Origin: Pseudoips prasinana
Lineage: Eukaryota > Arthropoda > Insecta > Lepidoptera > Nolidae
NCBI GenBank assembly: GCA_951640165.1
Contig: OX621252.1
Location: 21,659,934 to 21,723,933, forward strand
Length of the DNA stretch: 64,000 nucleotides
Direction of reading: 5' to 3'
The translations under genes and the position numbers were made by a program. How positions within the stretch are numbered: position 1 is the first letter of the stretch; each line of letters opens with the position of its first letter. Shown one piece after another: positions 1-11,260 of this stretch. The notes beneath the pieces were generated by a model, which was given only the letters and a program-made list of their open reading frames with translations, was not told where the DNA came from and ran no database searches.

Positions 1-480
1 ATCAATAAAACAATGACATTGAAATTGGCCACGCATCGTCTACGTACCTTTCTGCGTCAGTCAAATACACCCTTATCATCTTGTTCCATAAGTATCATCA
101 ACGGGATCACGAGTAACCTAGAAATAGTCAAGGTTATTAGAAACTCTGCTGTAACTGTACAAATATTTTTTCAATAAATTATGTAACACTGTAATGAAAA
201 TAATAATGAAACATTGAGGTGACATTAATTGTAATTTTTGTGACTATTTAATATAGAGATATATCGTCGTTCGTCATTCGAATCGTCGCCAATCGGCAGA
301 CTACATACGTTTTTATTAAAGATAATCTCAAACGAAATTGATTGCCCAGATATTTTAGAAAAGCTTCACTTTAATGTTCCCTATAGATACATTCGTTATA
401 ATCCACCTCTCTCAATATCTCTTTCTTACTCGAATTACAGGCAAAATTCATATTTTATACGAGCAAGCAAGGATCATAAC
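1..480. other. AT-rich DNA without recognisable feature
   Basis: No open reading frame, tRNA-like box, terminal repeat or tandem repeat could be supported here. The LINE fragment that follows begins somewhere near 480-515. Confidence 0.5.
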
Positions 481-499
481 AAACTATAACTAACAGAGG

Positions 500-1140
500 A
501 AACAGTACAGGTAACGTGTTTCCCAACGTTACACTTAATGGTACAGCTTTGCGTAGGGCAACAAAATTTAAATACCTAGGACATATGCTGACCTCTGACC
601 TCAATGACAATGACGACATCGAGAGGGAACGGAGGGCACTGGCAGTGCGAGCGAACATAATAGCTCGCAGGTTCGCACGTTGTTCGACAGAAGTCAAAAT
701 TACACTTTTATGTCTTATTATTGTTTATCATTCTACTCGTGCAGCCTGTGGGCTAACTATACTCAAAAATCTTACAGTGCCCTCCGAGTTCAATTTAATA
801 ATGCGTTCAGGATGCTAATGGGGCTGCGGCGATTCTGTAGTGCATCAGGGATGTTTGCTGAGCATCGCGTAGATTGTTTCTACGCTACGATGCGTAAGAG
901 ATGCGCATCTCTGGTGCGCAGAATACGTGGCAGCACCAACAGCATCCTTAGCATGATCGCTAGTCGGCTAGACTGTATTTACGTCAATCATTGCTGCGCC
1001 ATTTCGCATGGAATGGCGCAGCAATGGCAAATTTGTTACATATTTTAAAAATACTTATTACTAACACTAGTTTATAAGAAAATTGTTACTAACTTATTGG
1101 ACACTAATTTGGTCTGAAAATAAAGTCTTATTATTATTAT
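500..1140 (+). pseudogene. LINE reverse transcriptase C-terminal fragment, 5' truncated and frameshifted
   Basis: Two overlapping frames (516-818 and 680-1048) together read as the C-terminal end of a non-LTR retrotransposon polymerase. The first gives FKYLGHML, the post-catalytic RT motif, followed by a basic stretch (ERERRALAVRANIIARRFARC). The second continues with CLSFYSCSLWANYTQKS and a basic C-terminus. The switch falls near 700-715, so one frameshift separates them. Endonuclease and catalytic RT motifs are absent, so this copy is truncated at its 5' side, as LINE insertions often are. After the stop at 1048 comes a short 3' UTR that ends with AATAAAG and a TTA repeat at about 1120-1142, probably the tail. 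Clade is uncertain. It is inactive. Confidence 0.7.
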
Positions 1141-1338
1141 TATGAAAAGATTTATCACTTGACCCATTCATCACAAAAAGTAGTATGGCAAGGAATATTT
1201 TTAACTTAAATCATTTTTCTGTAATTTGGTATTTAAATGTTGTAACATTTTATTTAGTTAGTTGTATTTCTTTAGTTATATATTGATTATCCCTTAGGCA
1301 CTGATATGTCTGTTGCAATTCGTGAAAACCTGTTATTA

Positions 1339-2086
1339 GCTCACTGTTGCTTATTTTATATTTAATTTTATGTTTAATGGCTGTTGGTTTTCCTATGTAA
1401 ATAAATAAATTAATTCATGTAAAACCACCACCACAATGTACTCATAGTTTGCAAATAAATTGATTTGATTTGAGTAATTCGACTTTAATCATTTAAGGCA
1501 TACTGCGACATATAAAATGTTTAAGCAAACGAATTATAGTATAGTATTCATTAGATTAAAATCATATGGTATTTATTGTAAAGTATGTATTGTATATATT
1601 TATAGATTATTTATAGTGTTCGTAATTTTTATTATTTATAATTATAGTAAGTAAAAAAATTTTTTTATACCTAAGTGCACCTGCCATGATCTCTCTGCAC
1701 TACCCTAAGCTCACTGTTGCTTATTTTATATTTAATTTTATGTTTAATGGCTGTTGGTTTTCCTATGTAAATAAATAAATTAATTCATGTAAAACCACCA
1801 CCACAATGTACTCATAGTTTGCAAATAAATTGATTTGATTTGAGTAATTCGACTTTAATCATTTAAGCCTTAAGGCATACTGAGACATATAAAATGTTTA
1901 AGAAAACGAATTATAGTATAGTATTCATTAGATTAAAATCATATGGTATTTATTGTAAAGTATGTATTGTATATATTTATAGATTATTTATAGTGTTCGT
2001 AATTTTTATTATTTATAATTATAGTAAGTAAAAAAAAATTTTTATACCTAAGTGCACCTGCCATGATCTCTCTGCACTACCCTAAG
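1339..2086. repeat. Tandem duplication (two units of about 370 bp) of LINE 3'-end sequence
   Basis: The block 1339-1708 recurs at 1709-2086 nearly base for base (offset 370, growing to 378 after a small insertion near 1867). Each unit includes a GATTTGATTTGA stretch, which resembles a CR1-type LINE tail, and a TGCACCTGCCATGATCTCTC stretch, which resembles the 3' UTR of the LINE at 17.4-20.8 kb (compare 20681-20720). The second unit runs into a short AATAAATAAATAAAG tail near 2125-2140. High identity between the units points to a recent unequal exchange or local duplication. Confidence 0.85.
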
Positions 2087-2504
2087 GTTGACCGCCTATG
2101 TACATTTCAATAGTACTGAAGTATAAATAAATAAATAAAGAGCCTGTCTGTCGTTCTATGAGTTACTTGCTCCGATACGTAATCGTTGGTTCAACCACAC
2201 TGCAACAAGTCAAGTACCAGCAGACAAGGGTGTGTTTCCACTTGAGATGTGCTATCCAGCTATGCTGCGAGGATGGGATAGCTAAGTTACGGAACTATGT
2301 CACGATAAATAGATACTGTTACGTAATAACAGTGTTACTGTCATCTCCTTTCACTAATAGGATGTATGTATTTATATAAGTATTTCAATTACATATTAAT
2401 ACGAGCTGTAGGCATTACTTCAAGATAATGTTTCACACTTTTCTCTTTCAATTGCCTAGACTAGTCTATTTATATTTACTATTTCTTTCTTAAGTTGCTA
2501 CACC

Positions 2505-2818
2505 TCTATCATCCCCGGTACATGCCTGAGCTTCACCGCTCAGTGTCATTTCATTGTGTGCCACTGTTGATCCTGGCTTACAGGAGTTGCAGTGGTGGGT
2601 AAGAGGGAGAGACTAGTCCCGTTATAAAACAAAAAAAAAGTTCACTCCTATCACTTATTTAATTATTCTTCTTGCTGATCTTGTCCATCCTAAGGTTGTC
2701 TGGAAGAGATCACAGTCAGCGATAAGACCGCCCATTGTACTAGATTTATTACAGCTGTATACTTTGTATATAAATCTTGGTGTACAATAAAGAGTATTTG
2801 TATTTGTATGTTCTGATG
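2505..2818 (+). mobile_element. LINE 3'-end fragments
   Basis: The stretch 2690-2815 has the same plan as the 3' UTR at 20.69-20.83 kb: AAGGTTG(T/A)CTGGAAGAGA, then AAG(A/T)CCGCC, then a CAATAAAGAG polyadenylation signal near 2787. A separate piece ending in poly(A) at about 2629-2640 lies just upstream and is unclassified. Neither piece is coding. Confidence 0.5.
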
Positions 2819-2819
2819 G

Positions 2820-3505
2820 GTGATTAACAAGTTCGCAGGTTGAGTATACCAGGGATAGGTGCTGGTCTTACCTACGCTGTTCACGACCATCTATAGCACG
2901 CATCCGTCCATATAACCAACATAGCTTATTGTAGTTTATCGTTATTTCATCAGTACCGACATAGATGGACTAATGAATATTTTTGGTGGATATAAAACGC
3001 ATCTATAGAAACGTAGTATAGCACATCTCTGGTGGAAAATGTTTGTAAGTCTCTATGCTGCCATATCCAGCAACACCCACAATACCTACGATTAAGATAT
3101 CTAGCAGAGTTTATTAATTAAAACATAGTTTCAGCAAAGAAACGCATTAATATAATAACTGTATTATTTGTATGGGTATAACAAATAATTCACAATCAGT
3201 TACACTCTGGAATGATAGATATATTAACATGTAATTATATATAGGTATATTTTATCAAGACACTATAGCACTTCTATATTTATTACGGCACTTACACACA
3301 GTTCTATAATTGAGTAAATCCCAACATTTTATAATTAGTCTTAAATAAATCCCATAGATGGCGCAACAGGTACTAGTCATGGCGGTAAACAATGTTCCTC
3401 TACAGAGTCAAACACAAGTCAAATTGAGGATAAATAATTGTAATTTTATTAAAATTATTACGTTCAAAAAGCACAAACCTTTTAATGTGCCAAAGTCTGT
3501 TTTAA
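2820..3505. other. No supported feature
   Basis: AT-rich DNA. No convincing coding signal, tRNA-like box or terminal repeat was seen. Confidence 0.4.
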
Positions 3506-3507
3506 GC

Positions 3508-3700
3508 CCCCGACGCAAAAAGAAGGTGTGTGATGAACCGATTTCGATGCGGTTTTTTTCATTTGAAAGTCAGTTTCTTGCGGTGGTTCTTAGCTATGTT
3601 TGTTTAATATCTGTCAAGCAGTGTAAGAGTATCAGCACTTTTCCAAAATTATGTAATTATAGTTGGAGTCGAGGGTTTCGAACGGTTAGGTTATTGACGG
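3508..3700 (+). repeat. Dispersed repeat, family 'CCCGACGCAAAAAG'
   Basis: Starts at CCCCCGACGCAAAAAG and continues with GATTTCGATGCGGTTTTTT, TTTGAAAGTCAGTTTCTTG and TTCCAAAAT. The same order of blocks recurs near 8215-8500 and 42980-43230 in this window. The only ORF across it is a chance frame. Element class is unknown to me. Confidence 0.6.
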
Positions 3701-3701
3701 A

Positions 3702-4160
3702 AAGGTTATTGACCCTTATCCGAGCATTGCTCCCGATCAAAATAATCTCTACTAGTTATTATCAATGGAGTTAATCTAACCATACCTTTTGATAGTGATC
3801 AAACTGTTTCATTAGGTGGGTCTCATTTGTCAAAGGTGTGTAATTTAGTGTGTTTGAATACAAACCATGGACGATATATTGAATTAGTGGAACCGCTCGA
3901 CTGTAAGTCTATTGAAACACTTGAACTAGGAAAACAACCCTTACAGCCATGAAAATAAAGCCGCTGTGACGTTGAAAGGGCATTCAGTGACGCAGCATGA
4001 CGTCCTACAAAGAAACTAAAATATTTCCGGTTCCAATATAGTTTAGAGATGCAATATTTAAGGGCCTTGGGTAGGCTGGATATCTGCAAAACACATTACA
4101 CTTATTTTATTATTATTATTATTTATTGTATGTAAAATGGTTTTGTTAAAATATATTTTA
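3702..4160. other. No supported feature
   Basis: Frames across this stretch (for example the minus-strand frame 3823-4089) show no recognisable motif. I see no gene. Confidence 0.4.
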
Positions 4161-4164
4161 TTGT

Positions 4165-4345
4165 GCAACAAAACAAATTGTGAACATGTCTGTTTGTCCT
4201 GAGTCTGGGAGTAAATTATCTTTATAAGTATGTATTTACAAAAGAAAAATGGTATATGTAGTAGTATATCAGTTATCTTGTTTCCATATTACAAGCTTTG
4301 CTTATTTTGGGATCAGATGACCGTGTGTGAATTATTCCACCTTAT
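4165..4345 (+). mobile_element. SINE family B, 3' part
   Basis: Blocks GAACATGTCTGTTTGT, CTGAGTCTGG, ATAAGTATGTATTTAC, ACAAGCTTTGCTTA and GGGATCAGATGACCGTGTGT appear in this order. The same blocks recur at 63404-63885 (+) and inverted at 21484-21705, where a tRNA-like head is attached. The head is missing here. Confidence 0.65.
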
Positions 4346-5190
4346 TCATTTATTTTCCTATTTTATACATATTTATTCATATAAAATTGATATATAAAAC
4401 AATAATAGACAAATAAATACGTAAAAAAACATAGCTCCCCCAGCGGCGGGGTTATACGCTCGAGGCCGCCGGTGTGGTCAGGGCGACAGAGTGAGGAACC
4501 TCGTCACGATGCGTGCCATTCCCATAATTGCCGCCTTCTGTATCTGTATATGCCCTTGACCCAGTGATCCACTGAGAGTCTCTGTCAGAGAGTCATAATA
4601 TATTGATTTCCAATAACAAAAACAACTTATTTTTTATTGGTCTATGTCTATTAAACTCGAATATCGATCCAGTGTGCGCTGTAGCAGAGGGAATTGTGAA
4701 CAGAGTCCACCATTTAGTTCCTTTTACAATTTTAGGTACAGAACCCTTACATCATAATTATACCAAGAATAATTACTTACTAATATTAAGCACGCCCTTA
4801 TTACTTATTTTATTTATTTTAATTAGGTTAACCAACAATTATTTCCACACCATACAAAAGTTATTGAATAAACAAAGTATTACATATTTTCATCTAATGA
4901 ATAATTTCGAGCAATTACACCAGTAATTTCATTACCAGTAACTAATTAAAATGTATATAATATAATTAATGTTGTTGAATACTTTACTAAAGTTAATCAT
5001 GTAGGTTTAGAATAAAATTAACAGTTGTACAAACATTATCAATCTGAAATTAGAATAACACGCAAAGTTTTCAGTAATTGCGAGGGCAAAGCAATTACTT
5101 ATAATAAGTAAATATCAGCTTAACATTTAACGTTTAATAAACAATAACATTCAATTATTATCTGAAGGTTAGCAGAATTAATATAATACT
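4346..5190. other. AT-rich stretch with one unclassified GC-rich segment
   Basis: A GC-richer segment at about 4430-4560 stands out from its neighbours and resembles transposon coding debris, but I cannot name it. The 107-codon frame at 4603-4926 is AT-rich, has no motif, and is not accepted as a gene. Confidence 0.3.
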
Positions 5191-5196
5191 AGATCA

Positions 5197-5640
5197 GGGT
5201 TTCTTAAAGTGGGGTCCGTAACATAGGTATCAGGGGTCTACAGTTAAATAGTTAATACTTAACATTTTGGTAGTTCATTGTATACTAAACACAGCATTTC
5301 CCATCAAAGCCACTAACTTGGAAATGAGATACTTAACGGCTTGTGGAATTCATGCTGAAACGTTGGGTAAACCAAAAGGTAATGATTTGCCTTAAATTTT
5401 AATGGCGATCGTAACCCGTGTCCATAATATAGGATAATGTGTCAGATCGCAAAAGTTTAAAATACCAATAAAAGTTTTGTTTTTTGTTTAAATATATTAC
5501 TTGTTTTCTTCTGCTATAATATTCTTTGACAGGGGTCCGTGGGATTGTTTCAATTGTGACAGGGGTCTGTGGGATTGTTTAAATTGTTAAAGTGGTATGT
5601 GACAGCAAAAAGTTTAAAAAATTGTATAATTACAAACAGC
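5197..5640. mobile_element. Possible hAT-type MITE with an internal tandem duplication
   Basis: The left end reads CAGGGTTTCTTAAAGTGGGG and the right end, inverted, gives a similar TTTTTTAAACTTTTTG, as in hAT elements whose ends begin CAGGG or CAGTG. Inside, GACAGGGGTC(C/T)GTGGGATTG is repeated twice at 5527-5590. The inverted ends are imperfect and no 8-bp target duplication was confirmed. Confidence 0.3.
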
Positions 5641-5662
5641 TGAACATCGATATTTGTTATAT

Positions 5663-5700
5663 ATCGTGGTCACGGGATGACGTCATCCCGTGACCACGAT
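5663..5700. repeat. Perfect 38-bp palindrome without spacer
   Basis: Two 19-base arms meet at GACGTC (centre between 5681 and 5682). The left arm starts ATCGTGGTCACGGG and the right arm is its exact reverse complement. Confidence 0.95.
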
Positions 5701-6380
5701 CAATGCAATTTGGTCGAAACGTCGGGAAAATAACAATAAGGTTAGTCGCGTTAATCGCTGTTAACAATGTTCATATATAATTATGATACGCGAAAGTTTA
5801 AAAGTGTAAATCGATATTTGTAGTGAAACTATACATGTATTCAAGAAAAATACTTTAAATTGTATTTGCGGGATGAAACGGGAATGATATTATAGTTATA
5901 AAATAATGATGAAATTATTCTACAACAATCATCTACTGTAATTCTTATGTTATTTCTTCGAATAAACCACGGTATTTTTATCTAAATTACCTGTTGCATT
6001 TGATGTAACATAAATTATAATAATAATAATATTTTTATTTTCATCTTTATTAAACTTACTTATAACTATGGAAATAAAAGAACTATAAATATAATAATAA
6101 AGTTATTTTTAAGGATATATTTATATGATTCTTTGTTTCTAAATAATTGAAAATAAGATATATTTTTTTATGATTATAGTGTTTTAATTTGTTATGTGAC
6201 CCCTAAATAGTTGTTCTAAGTCTGGATGTATTTGTGTCCGTAAACTATATGTTTGTAAAGTACCCCGCGACACAGCGATTCAATTCCCTAGTGCGGCAGT
6301 GTAGGTAATTTTGTTGTTTTTAAAATGAAGTTTACGTAATAGGTGTGTGATTTTGAAGAAATTTTGCAATTAATTAGTTT
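5701..6380. other. AT-rich DNA with a short SINE-C-like scrap
   Basis: A scrap near 6240-6310 (AAAGTACCCCGCGACACAG) resembles the body of the SINE at 25130-25325. Nothing else is supported. Confidence 0.35.
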
Positions 6381-6382
6381 TG

Positions 6383-6636
6383 TTTATGGGCTGGTTAGCT
6401 GACGGCAAGGAATATTACCACCTCATCTCATCCTGTAGGGGTGTAGAAATTGTCTATGGAGGGAAGGGATATCTACCAGAGAACGGGCAGCAGCGTCTCT
6501 CTGCGTACCAAAATGTATCCAAGCGTTTTGAACATGGCACATCCCTCCAAATAATGGACACGGTTCCATGGTGGAAATCTTTTTGGGAGACCTTTGTCCA
6601 TCTGTAAACTTCATTCGGTTGACATGATGAATTACC
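6383..6636 (+). mobile_element. Internally deleted RTE derivative
   Basis: The left part matches the 5' UTR of the RTE copy at 37.8 kb (GACGGC, then CCACCTCATCTCATCC, then CAGAGAACGGGCAGCAGCG). It then jumps to the last bases of the RTE element (GGGAGACCTTTGTCCA followed by ATTCGGTTGACATGATGA). The approximately 2.9-kb coding region is missing. Other copies with this plan are at 30883, 43830 and 62041. Non-coding, presumably mobilised by RTE enzymes. Confidence 0.7.
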
Positions 6637-6969
6637 TAGTTTGACCTTTTAAATCTACCATTCCTGGGCTGCAAAGGGGGAAGAATCGTTGTAAAATTTA
6701 GGAAATGCTGAACTAATGAGCTATTCCGGGGAACTTCCCGGAGACACACGTAGGCTATGTATGATATATTTACAGGGTTCCACCCAATACGTTTTCACCT
6801 TAACTTAATTCTTTGAACAACGGTATAATAGTTGCCACTTCATTTTAAACACTATTACGTTGTAATAAGACCTAAAACTAATGAATTATGAACATATGCT
6901 ATGACCGATTAAGGGCTAACCTATGAATCATTCGACGCGGATAAATAATCATAATATCCCGTGATATTA

Positions 6970-7127
6970 TTCACACACGGCCATCTGATACCAAACTAAA
7001 CTAAGTGTGTATATTTGTTGCTTCTTCACGTCTAAACGGCTGGAGCGATTTTAATGGACACCCTGGATTAACACATAGGCTATAATTTATTTAGTTTAAC
7101 GCAGGTAAAGCCGCGGGGCACAGCTAG
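6970..7127 (+). mobile_element. Helitron-like non-autonomous element fused to a SINE-B end
   Basis: 6971-6997 is an inverted SINE-B end (CACACGGCCATCTGAT). From about 7001 the sequence follows the short Helitron-like family: TTGTTGCTTCTTCACGTCTA, AACGGCTGGAGCGATTTTAA, and an end with a GC hairpin (GCAGGTAAAGCCGCGGGGC) and CAGCTAG at 7121-7127, followed by T. Confidence 0.6.
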
Positions 7128-7415
7128 TAGATAATAAAGATGTGGTTACAACTGATTAAGATATATATGTACTTGTATTTTCAGTATTATTAATTTAAAT
7201 TTATTGGACTTTACAGATGAGCTCCGATGAAAGTTTTCTAGGTAAACTAATAAAAAACAATAACTTTTTCGATTAAATTTTATTTCTCTACATTTTCTTC
7301 TAAGAACTTTAATTTTGATACGTTTTGTTTACGCCTATTAATGTTAGTAATTTTATTTAATACGCTCCAAGTTATTTTATTTGATATTTAATTGAATCAA
7401 TTTATTATTATTTGG

Positions 7416-7610
7416 GTTAACTTAAACAACGTAAGAAGGCATTTTGTTTTAATTAACTAAAGATAACTTTACGCAAAAAATAATAAATTGATTCAAAGCC
7501 AACTTAAAAAAATGACCTTGTCTTTGACTTTGAATCAATTTATTATTATTTGCGTAAAGTTATCATTAGTTAATTAAAACAAAATGCCTTCTTACGATGT
7601 TTAAGTTTAA
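7416..7610. repeat. Long hairpin (about 83-bp inverted arms)
   Basis: Left arm 7416-7498 and right arm 7528-7610 are near-perfect reverse complements (for example AGAAGGCATTTTGTTTTAAT against its complement) around a 29-base spacer at 7499-7527. No ORF. It is most likely a fold-back MITE or an inverted duplication. No clear target duplication was seen. Confidence 0.85.
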
Positions 7611-7619
7611 ATAACTAAT

Positions 7620-8210
7620 CAAATTAGCACAGTTTTTGTATAATAAGTATAGGTATTATCATAATTGTATATCGAAAAACAAAAAAATTGCCCAGAAAGC
7701 CAGCGTGATTTGCAGGCGTACAGCTTATCCAATGCCCTTAAACGTACCAATGCCGCATGCAACCACTATTTGGATTGGATTGAGGAGGGTCTGATCCTCT
7801 ATCCCCTCTCCCCACCTTCGAATAAACATCCGTGCCTAACGCTACTCACTTAATAAACAAAACCATGTGTCTATCAAGGTGCCTGGTCCGCAAGTAAATA
7901 AACATAAGCCCTGTAATTGAAGTGTCAATATTACTCTATCCCCCATCTATATCTCAGGTTTATCACGGGCACGAACCGTTAATAAACGTATATATTCCTG
8001 TCAACAACTAATAAGTAATCTAATAGTAAACCGATGGATCGCTTCCCTCACGCCGCGTTGTTAAAGTGTCGATCTCTCTTGACAGTAATATATGGCGTAA
8101 TAAGAGACCCCTGGGGCTACAGAGAGCGAAATTGGTAGAGAAGTTTTATACTTTACGTACACCAGCAGCTACTCCCATACTTTTAAATAGGTAAGCCAGC
8201 GTAAATCTAC
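7620..8210. other. No supported feature
   Basis: Ordinary AT-rich DNA. The 62-codon frame at 7665-7853 carries no motif. Confidence 0.4.
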
Positions 8211-8214
8211 GCTT

Positions 8215-8500
8215 TATTTTACGCTCCACGCAAAAAGAGGGTTGTTAGAAGTTTGACGTCGAATTCTGTCTCTGTGTGTGTCTGTGTGTGTGTGTGGCAT
8301 CGTAGCTCTCAAATGAATGGACGGCTCTAGAAGCGTTTTTGGAAATTGCATTTGAAAGCCAGTTTCTTTGCAGTGGTTCTTAGATATGTTTGGTTAATAT
8401 ATGTCCAGCAGTGTAAGAGCATCAGCTCTTTTCCAAAATCTTGTAATTATAGTTGGTGTCCAGGGTTTTTTAACAGTCAGATTAGGTTATCTTACATTTT
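8215..8500 (+). repeat. Dispersed repeat, family 'CCCGACGCAAAAAG', with GT microsatellite
   Basis: Blocks ACGCAAAAAGAGG, GTGGCATCGTAGCTCTCAAA, TTTGAAAGCCAGTTTCTTTG and CCAAAATCTTGTAATTATAG match the copies at 3508 and 42980 in order. A short TGTGTG microsatellite occupies about 8268-8295. Confidence 0.6.
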
Positions 8501-8760
8501 ATACTGTGATCTGAAACAGAATATCAACATGTTTCTCTCTCTATCTCTCTCTAATAGAAAGCAAGCCAGATATTTTCGTTTCGTCTTCGCCAACTGACAA
8601 AACAAAACACAACTATTACAAAACGTCTGAATTAGAAAAAATATAAAAGAGTATATATATAAAAGGAGGAGGTTTAATATATTTATATCACTCTTACGGA
8701 CTACTTTGCTGGTTGCACTGTTAGTTATATTTTAAGTTATTATATATATAAGTTATTGAC

Positions 8761-9023
8761 GGTCACCGTAGCCTAGTTGGTAGTGCTCCTGCCTACGAAG
8801 CTGGTGGTCCTGGGTTCGAATCCCGGTAACTGCAAATATTTGTGTGATGAGCACCAATATTTGTTTCTGAATCGTGGATTTTTTCTATGTATATAAGTAT
8901 TTATCTATCTATATAAGTATGTATATCGTCGCTTGGTACCCATAGTACAAGCTATGCTTAGTTTGGGGCTAGGATAATCTGTGTGTTGCCCCTATTTATT
9001 TTTATATATTATTATTATTATTA
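8761..9023 (+). mobile_element. SINE family A (tRNA-derived), full length
   Basis: The head is tRNA-like: an A box in TAGCCTAGTTGGTAGTG and a B box GGTTCGAATCC at about 8814-8824, together forming an internal RNA polymerase III promoter. The body follows (CAAATATTTGTGTGATGAGC, GCTTAGTTTGGGGCTAGG) and the tail is an ATT repeat ending near 9023. Family members in this window: 24567 (+), 26541 (-), 31647 (-), 37651 (+) and a tail at 43572 (+). The ATT tail suggests mobilisation by a LINE that recognises simple-repeat 3' ends rather than poly(A). Confidence 0.85.
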
Positions 9024-9029
9024 GTGCAA

Positions 9030-9430
9030 TTGACGCCGGCCAGCTCGTCGAATTGTGGTTTGTAGAGGGAAGAACAGGTCATTATTTATGCTAGACTTCC
9101 ATACGTTGTGAAGACTTGTGAGTGCTCTTTTATTTCTGTCGCAAACTCTCTTTCATTAGACACTTGTCTATGTCGTTGCATGGCGACACGTCTGAAATGT
9201 TTCCTTTCCATAGTCACCCCTGTTCCTCCACGTCACGTGGCACAATTCATTGTCAAGGGTTCTTTTATTTTTCTCTTACTCCTAAAAGTTATTTCAGTAG
9301 AGAGGTAATATTAGCTGACAAGTATATTCGCGGTGAAACATGGGAAGTGGACGTAAGTTAAGGATCATAATTAACCTATGAAACTGAACAACGAGTATTA
9401 GTAATCAATATGCAAAATACACAAAAAACC
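9030..9430. other. No supported feature
   Basis: Two overlapping small frames (9108-9308, 9122-9361) have no motif. No splice-supported coding signal was recognised. Confidence 0.35.
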
Positions 9431-9431
9431 A

Positions 9432-9860
9432 GCTAAGTGTGAGTCGGACTCTCGCACGAAGGTATGTGGTGGTAGTTCGGTACCTGTAACAAAAAACGGT
9501 AAAATAAACAAGTTTGTTGTCCTGGAGCCTTGGAGCCTCCTTAAATATATTCCTTATTTAAATATTATTAATTATTTATTAAATGAATATATAACTAAAT
9601 AATCTGGGATTGTTCAAGCATCTACCTGTTGCCGTTATCGGTATCGAACAAAAACGAGCAAAAAAATTATGTTTATTCCATGGGCTGGGCAGCCTATAAA
9701 TATTTCTTTTATGCTGTTTTTTAGTATTTATTGTGATACATGATGTGTGAAATATTTTATTGGTGACCGACGGACAAACAGACAGCGGAGTTTTAGTAAT
9801 AGGGTCCCGCTTTACCACTAACTTGAACACTAAAAATATGAACTCCCCATACAAAAATAA
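9432..9860. mobile_element. Dispersed repeat with GAGTCNGACTC end
   Basis: Begins with AAGTGTGAGTCGGACTCTCG and contains TTAGTAATAGGGTCCCG at about 9794-9812. The same two landmarks occur in the repeats at 10735-10895 and 29262-29882, so this is one interspersed family. It is non-coding and its class is uncertain. Confidence 0.45.
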
Positions 9861-10002
9861 TGATGAACTTACCTTACGTATTTAACTTACGTATTTAGTA
9901 CGGAGCGCCAAAAATCTTTTGTTCTAATTCCACAAACTCCTTTTGCTTAATTAGTTCAGTTTCATGGGTAGATAACGCTCTTTAAGTTGCGTATATTATT
10001 TA

Positions 10003-10195
10003 CTAGTGACCCGCCCGCGGCGTCGCCTGCGTGGTCTACACGTTATATCGCGCAAGTGGGGGTGGTGGAGGGGGGATAAAAGATAGCCTATGTTCTCTCC
10101 CAAGGTCTACTCTATATCTGTGCCAAATTGAATCGAAATCGGTTGAGAGGTTTAAGCGGGAAAGCGTAACAGACAGACAGACAGAGTTACTTTAA
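10003..10195 (-). mobile_element. Helitron-like element, diverged subtype
   Basis: CTAG at 10003-10006 is followed by a GC-rich hairpin-capable stretch (CCCGCCCGCGGCG). The body ends in a CAGACAGACAGACAG stretch near 10170. It resembles the short family at 21909-22049 only at the CTAG end, so the assignment is tentative. Confidence 0.4.
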
Positions 10196-10199
10196 ATAA

Positions 10200-10730
10200 T
10201 ACGTAAAATAATATACCATTAAATATATCGACAAGTATTTTTATCGATATAACGAACATCCGTACTAACACAGCACAGCTGATTCTGATTTCGCCGCCAT
10301 ATTAGAGTTCCTTGCGACAAAATCAGGACGGAATTCGGAATGTCCCCTAATGTTCATATGAGCCTAGTAATTATTCATATTTTTTCGTAATTTATCAGTA
10401 GTCGTGCCGCGTGTGTGTATTATCTGGTTAGTTTGTATAGTTAATAATTAAGTACCTATTCCTTTCCGGCCAGATTAAATTCACATACTGAAAGAAAAAT
10501 TACTTACTTACTTACTACTTACTATTTAACAAACAAAGAAATATCTACAGTTACATAGTCATTTTTATTTGCAGTCTAAGTAGTACCCAAAGTTGAGGCT
10601 GAGTTTTGCTAGTGTTGTTCATAATGTCGGTTATCTTACTTCTTGATTAAGGTTGTCGATAGAAAAATAAATAATTGATAGTTGAATAAAAATGATAATT
10701 TCTGTTTGAAGTTTCGTCCATAGGTAGCCG
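10200..10730. other. No supported feature
   Basis: Unique-looking AT-rich DNA with a short TTAC repeat near 10500-10525. Confidence 0.35.
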
Positions 10731-10734
10731 TCCT

Positions 10735-10895
10735 GATACCCTATAACCCCCTTAAGTTACGTTCACACTTTCTGTTACACGTTGTATAATCTGTGAATAT
10801 TTCAAGTGTCTAACTATCACGATTCATGACAGACAGACAAAGGACAGACAGATAGCGAAGTCTTAGTAATAGGGTCCCGTTTTACGATATAGAGG
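10735..10895. mobile_element. Dispersed repeat, same family as 9432-9860
   Basis: Shares the segment ending CTTAGTAATAGGGTCCCG with the repeat at 9432 and is preceded by a GACAGACAGAC-like stretch. Fragmentary. Confidence 0.4.
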
Positions 10896-11210
10896 ATGAG
10901 ATAGAGGTTTACATTATGCCAAAATGTTAAAAAATAAATGTCCACCCGTGCGAAGCCGGGATGGGCCGATAGTATCTTATAAAATTTTATATCAAATATA
11001 TTTACATTTTATATTATCAATTTACATTTTATATTATAGGTAACATTACCTATTCTCATTAAAAATACGACCTGGTTGGTTTCCAATACAGAAAGCATTA
11101 TAACTTTCTGATGTCCAGGTTCCTGATAGATAATAACATTATTAATGGTCTTATTTAGAAGGATCAATAAACTATTTTTCATAATATTAAATAATTGTAA
11201 AATCTTTAAA

Positions 11211-11252
11211 TGACAAAGGTAGGTAAACTCAAAAGTTTATCTACCTTTGTCA
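11211..11252. repeat. Near-perfect hairpin with 4-base loop
   Basis: Arms 11211-11229 and 11234-11252 (TGACAAAGGTAGGTAAACT and its complement, one mismatch) flank the loop CAAA. Confidence 0.9.
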
Positions 11253-11260
11253 GAAGTTGA

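Noticed and set aside
3823..4089. 88-codon minus-strand ORF
   Set aside because: No recognisable domain and no supporting context.
4603..4926. 107-codon plus-strand ORF
   Set aside because: AT-rich composition, no motif, no splice or promoter context. A chance frame is more likely.
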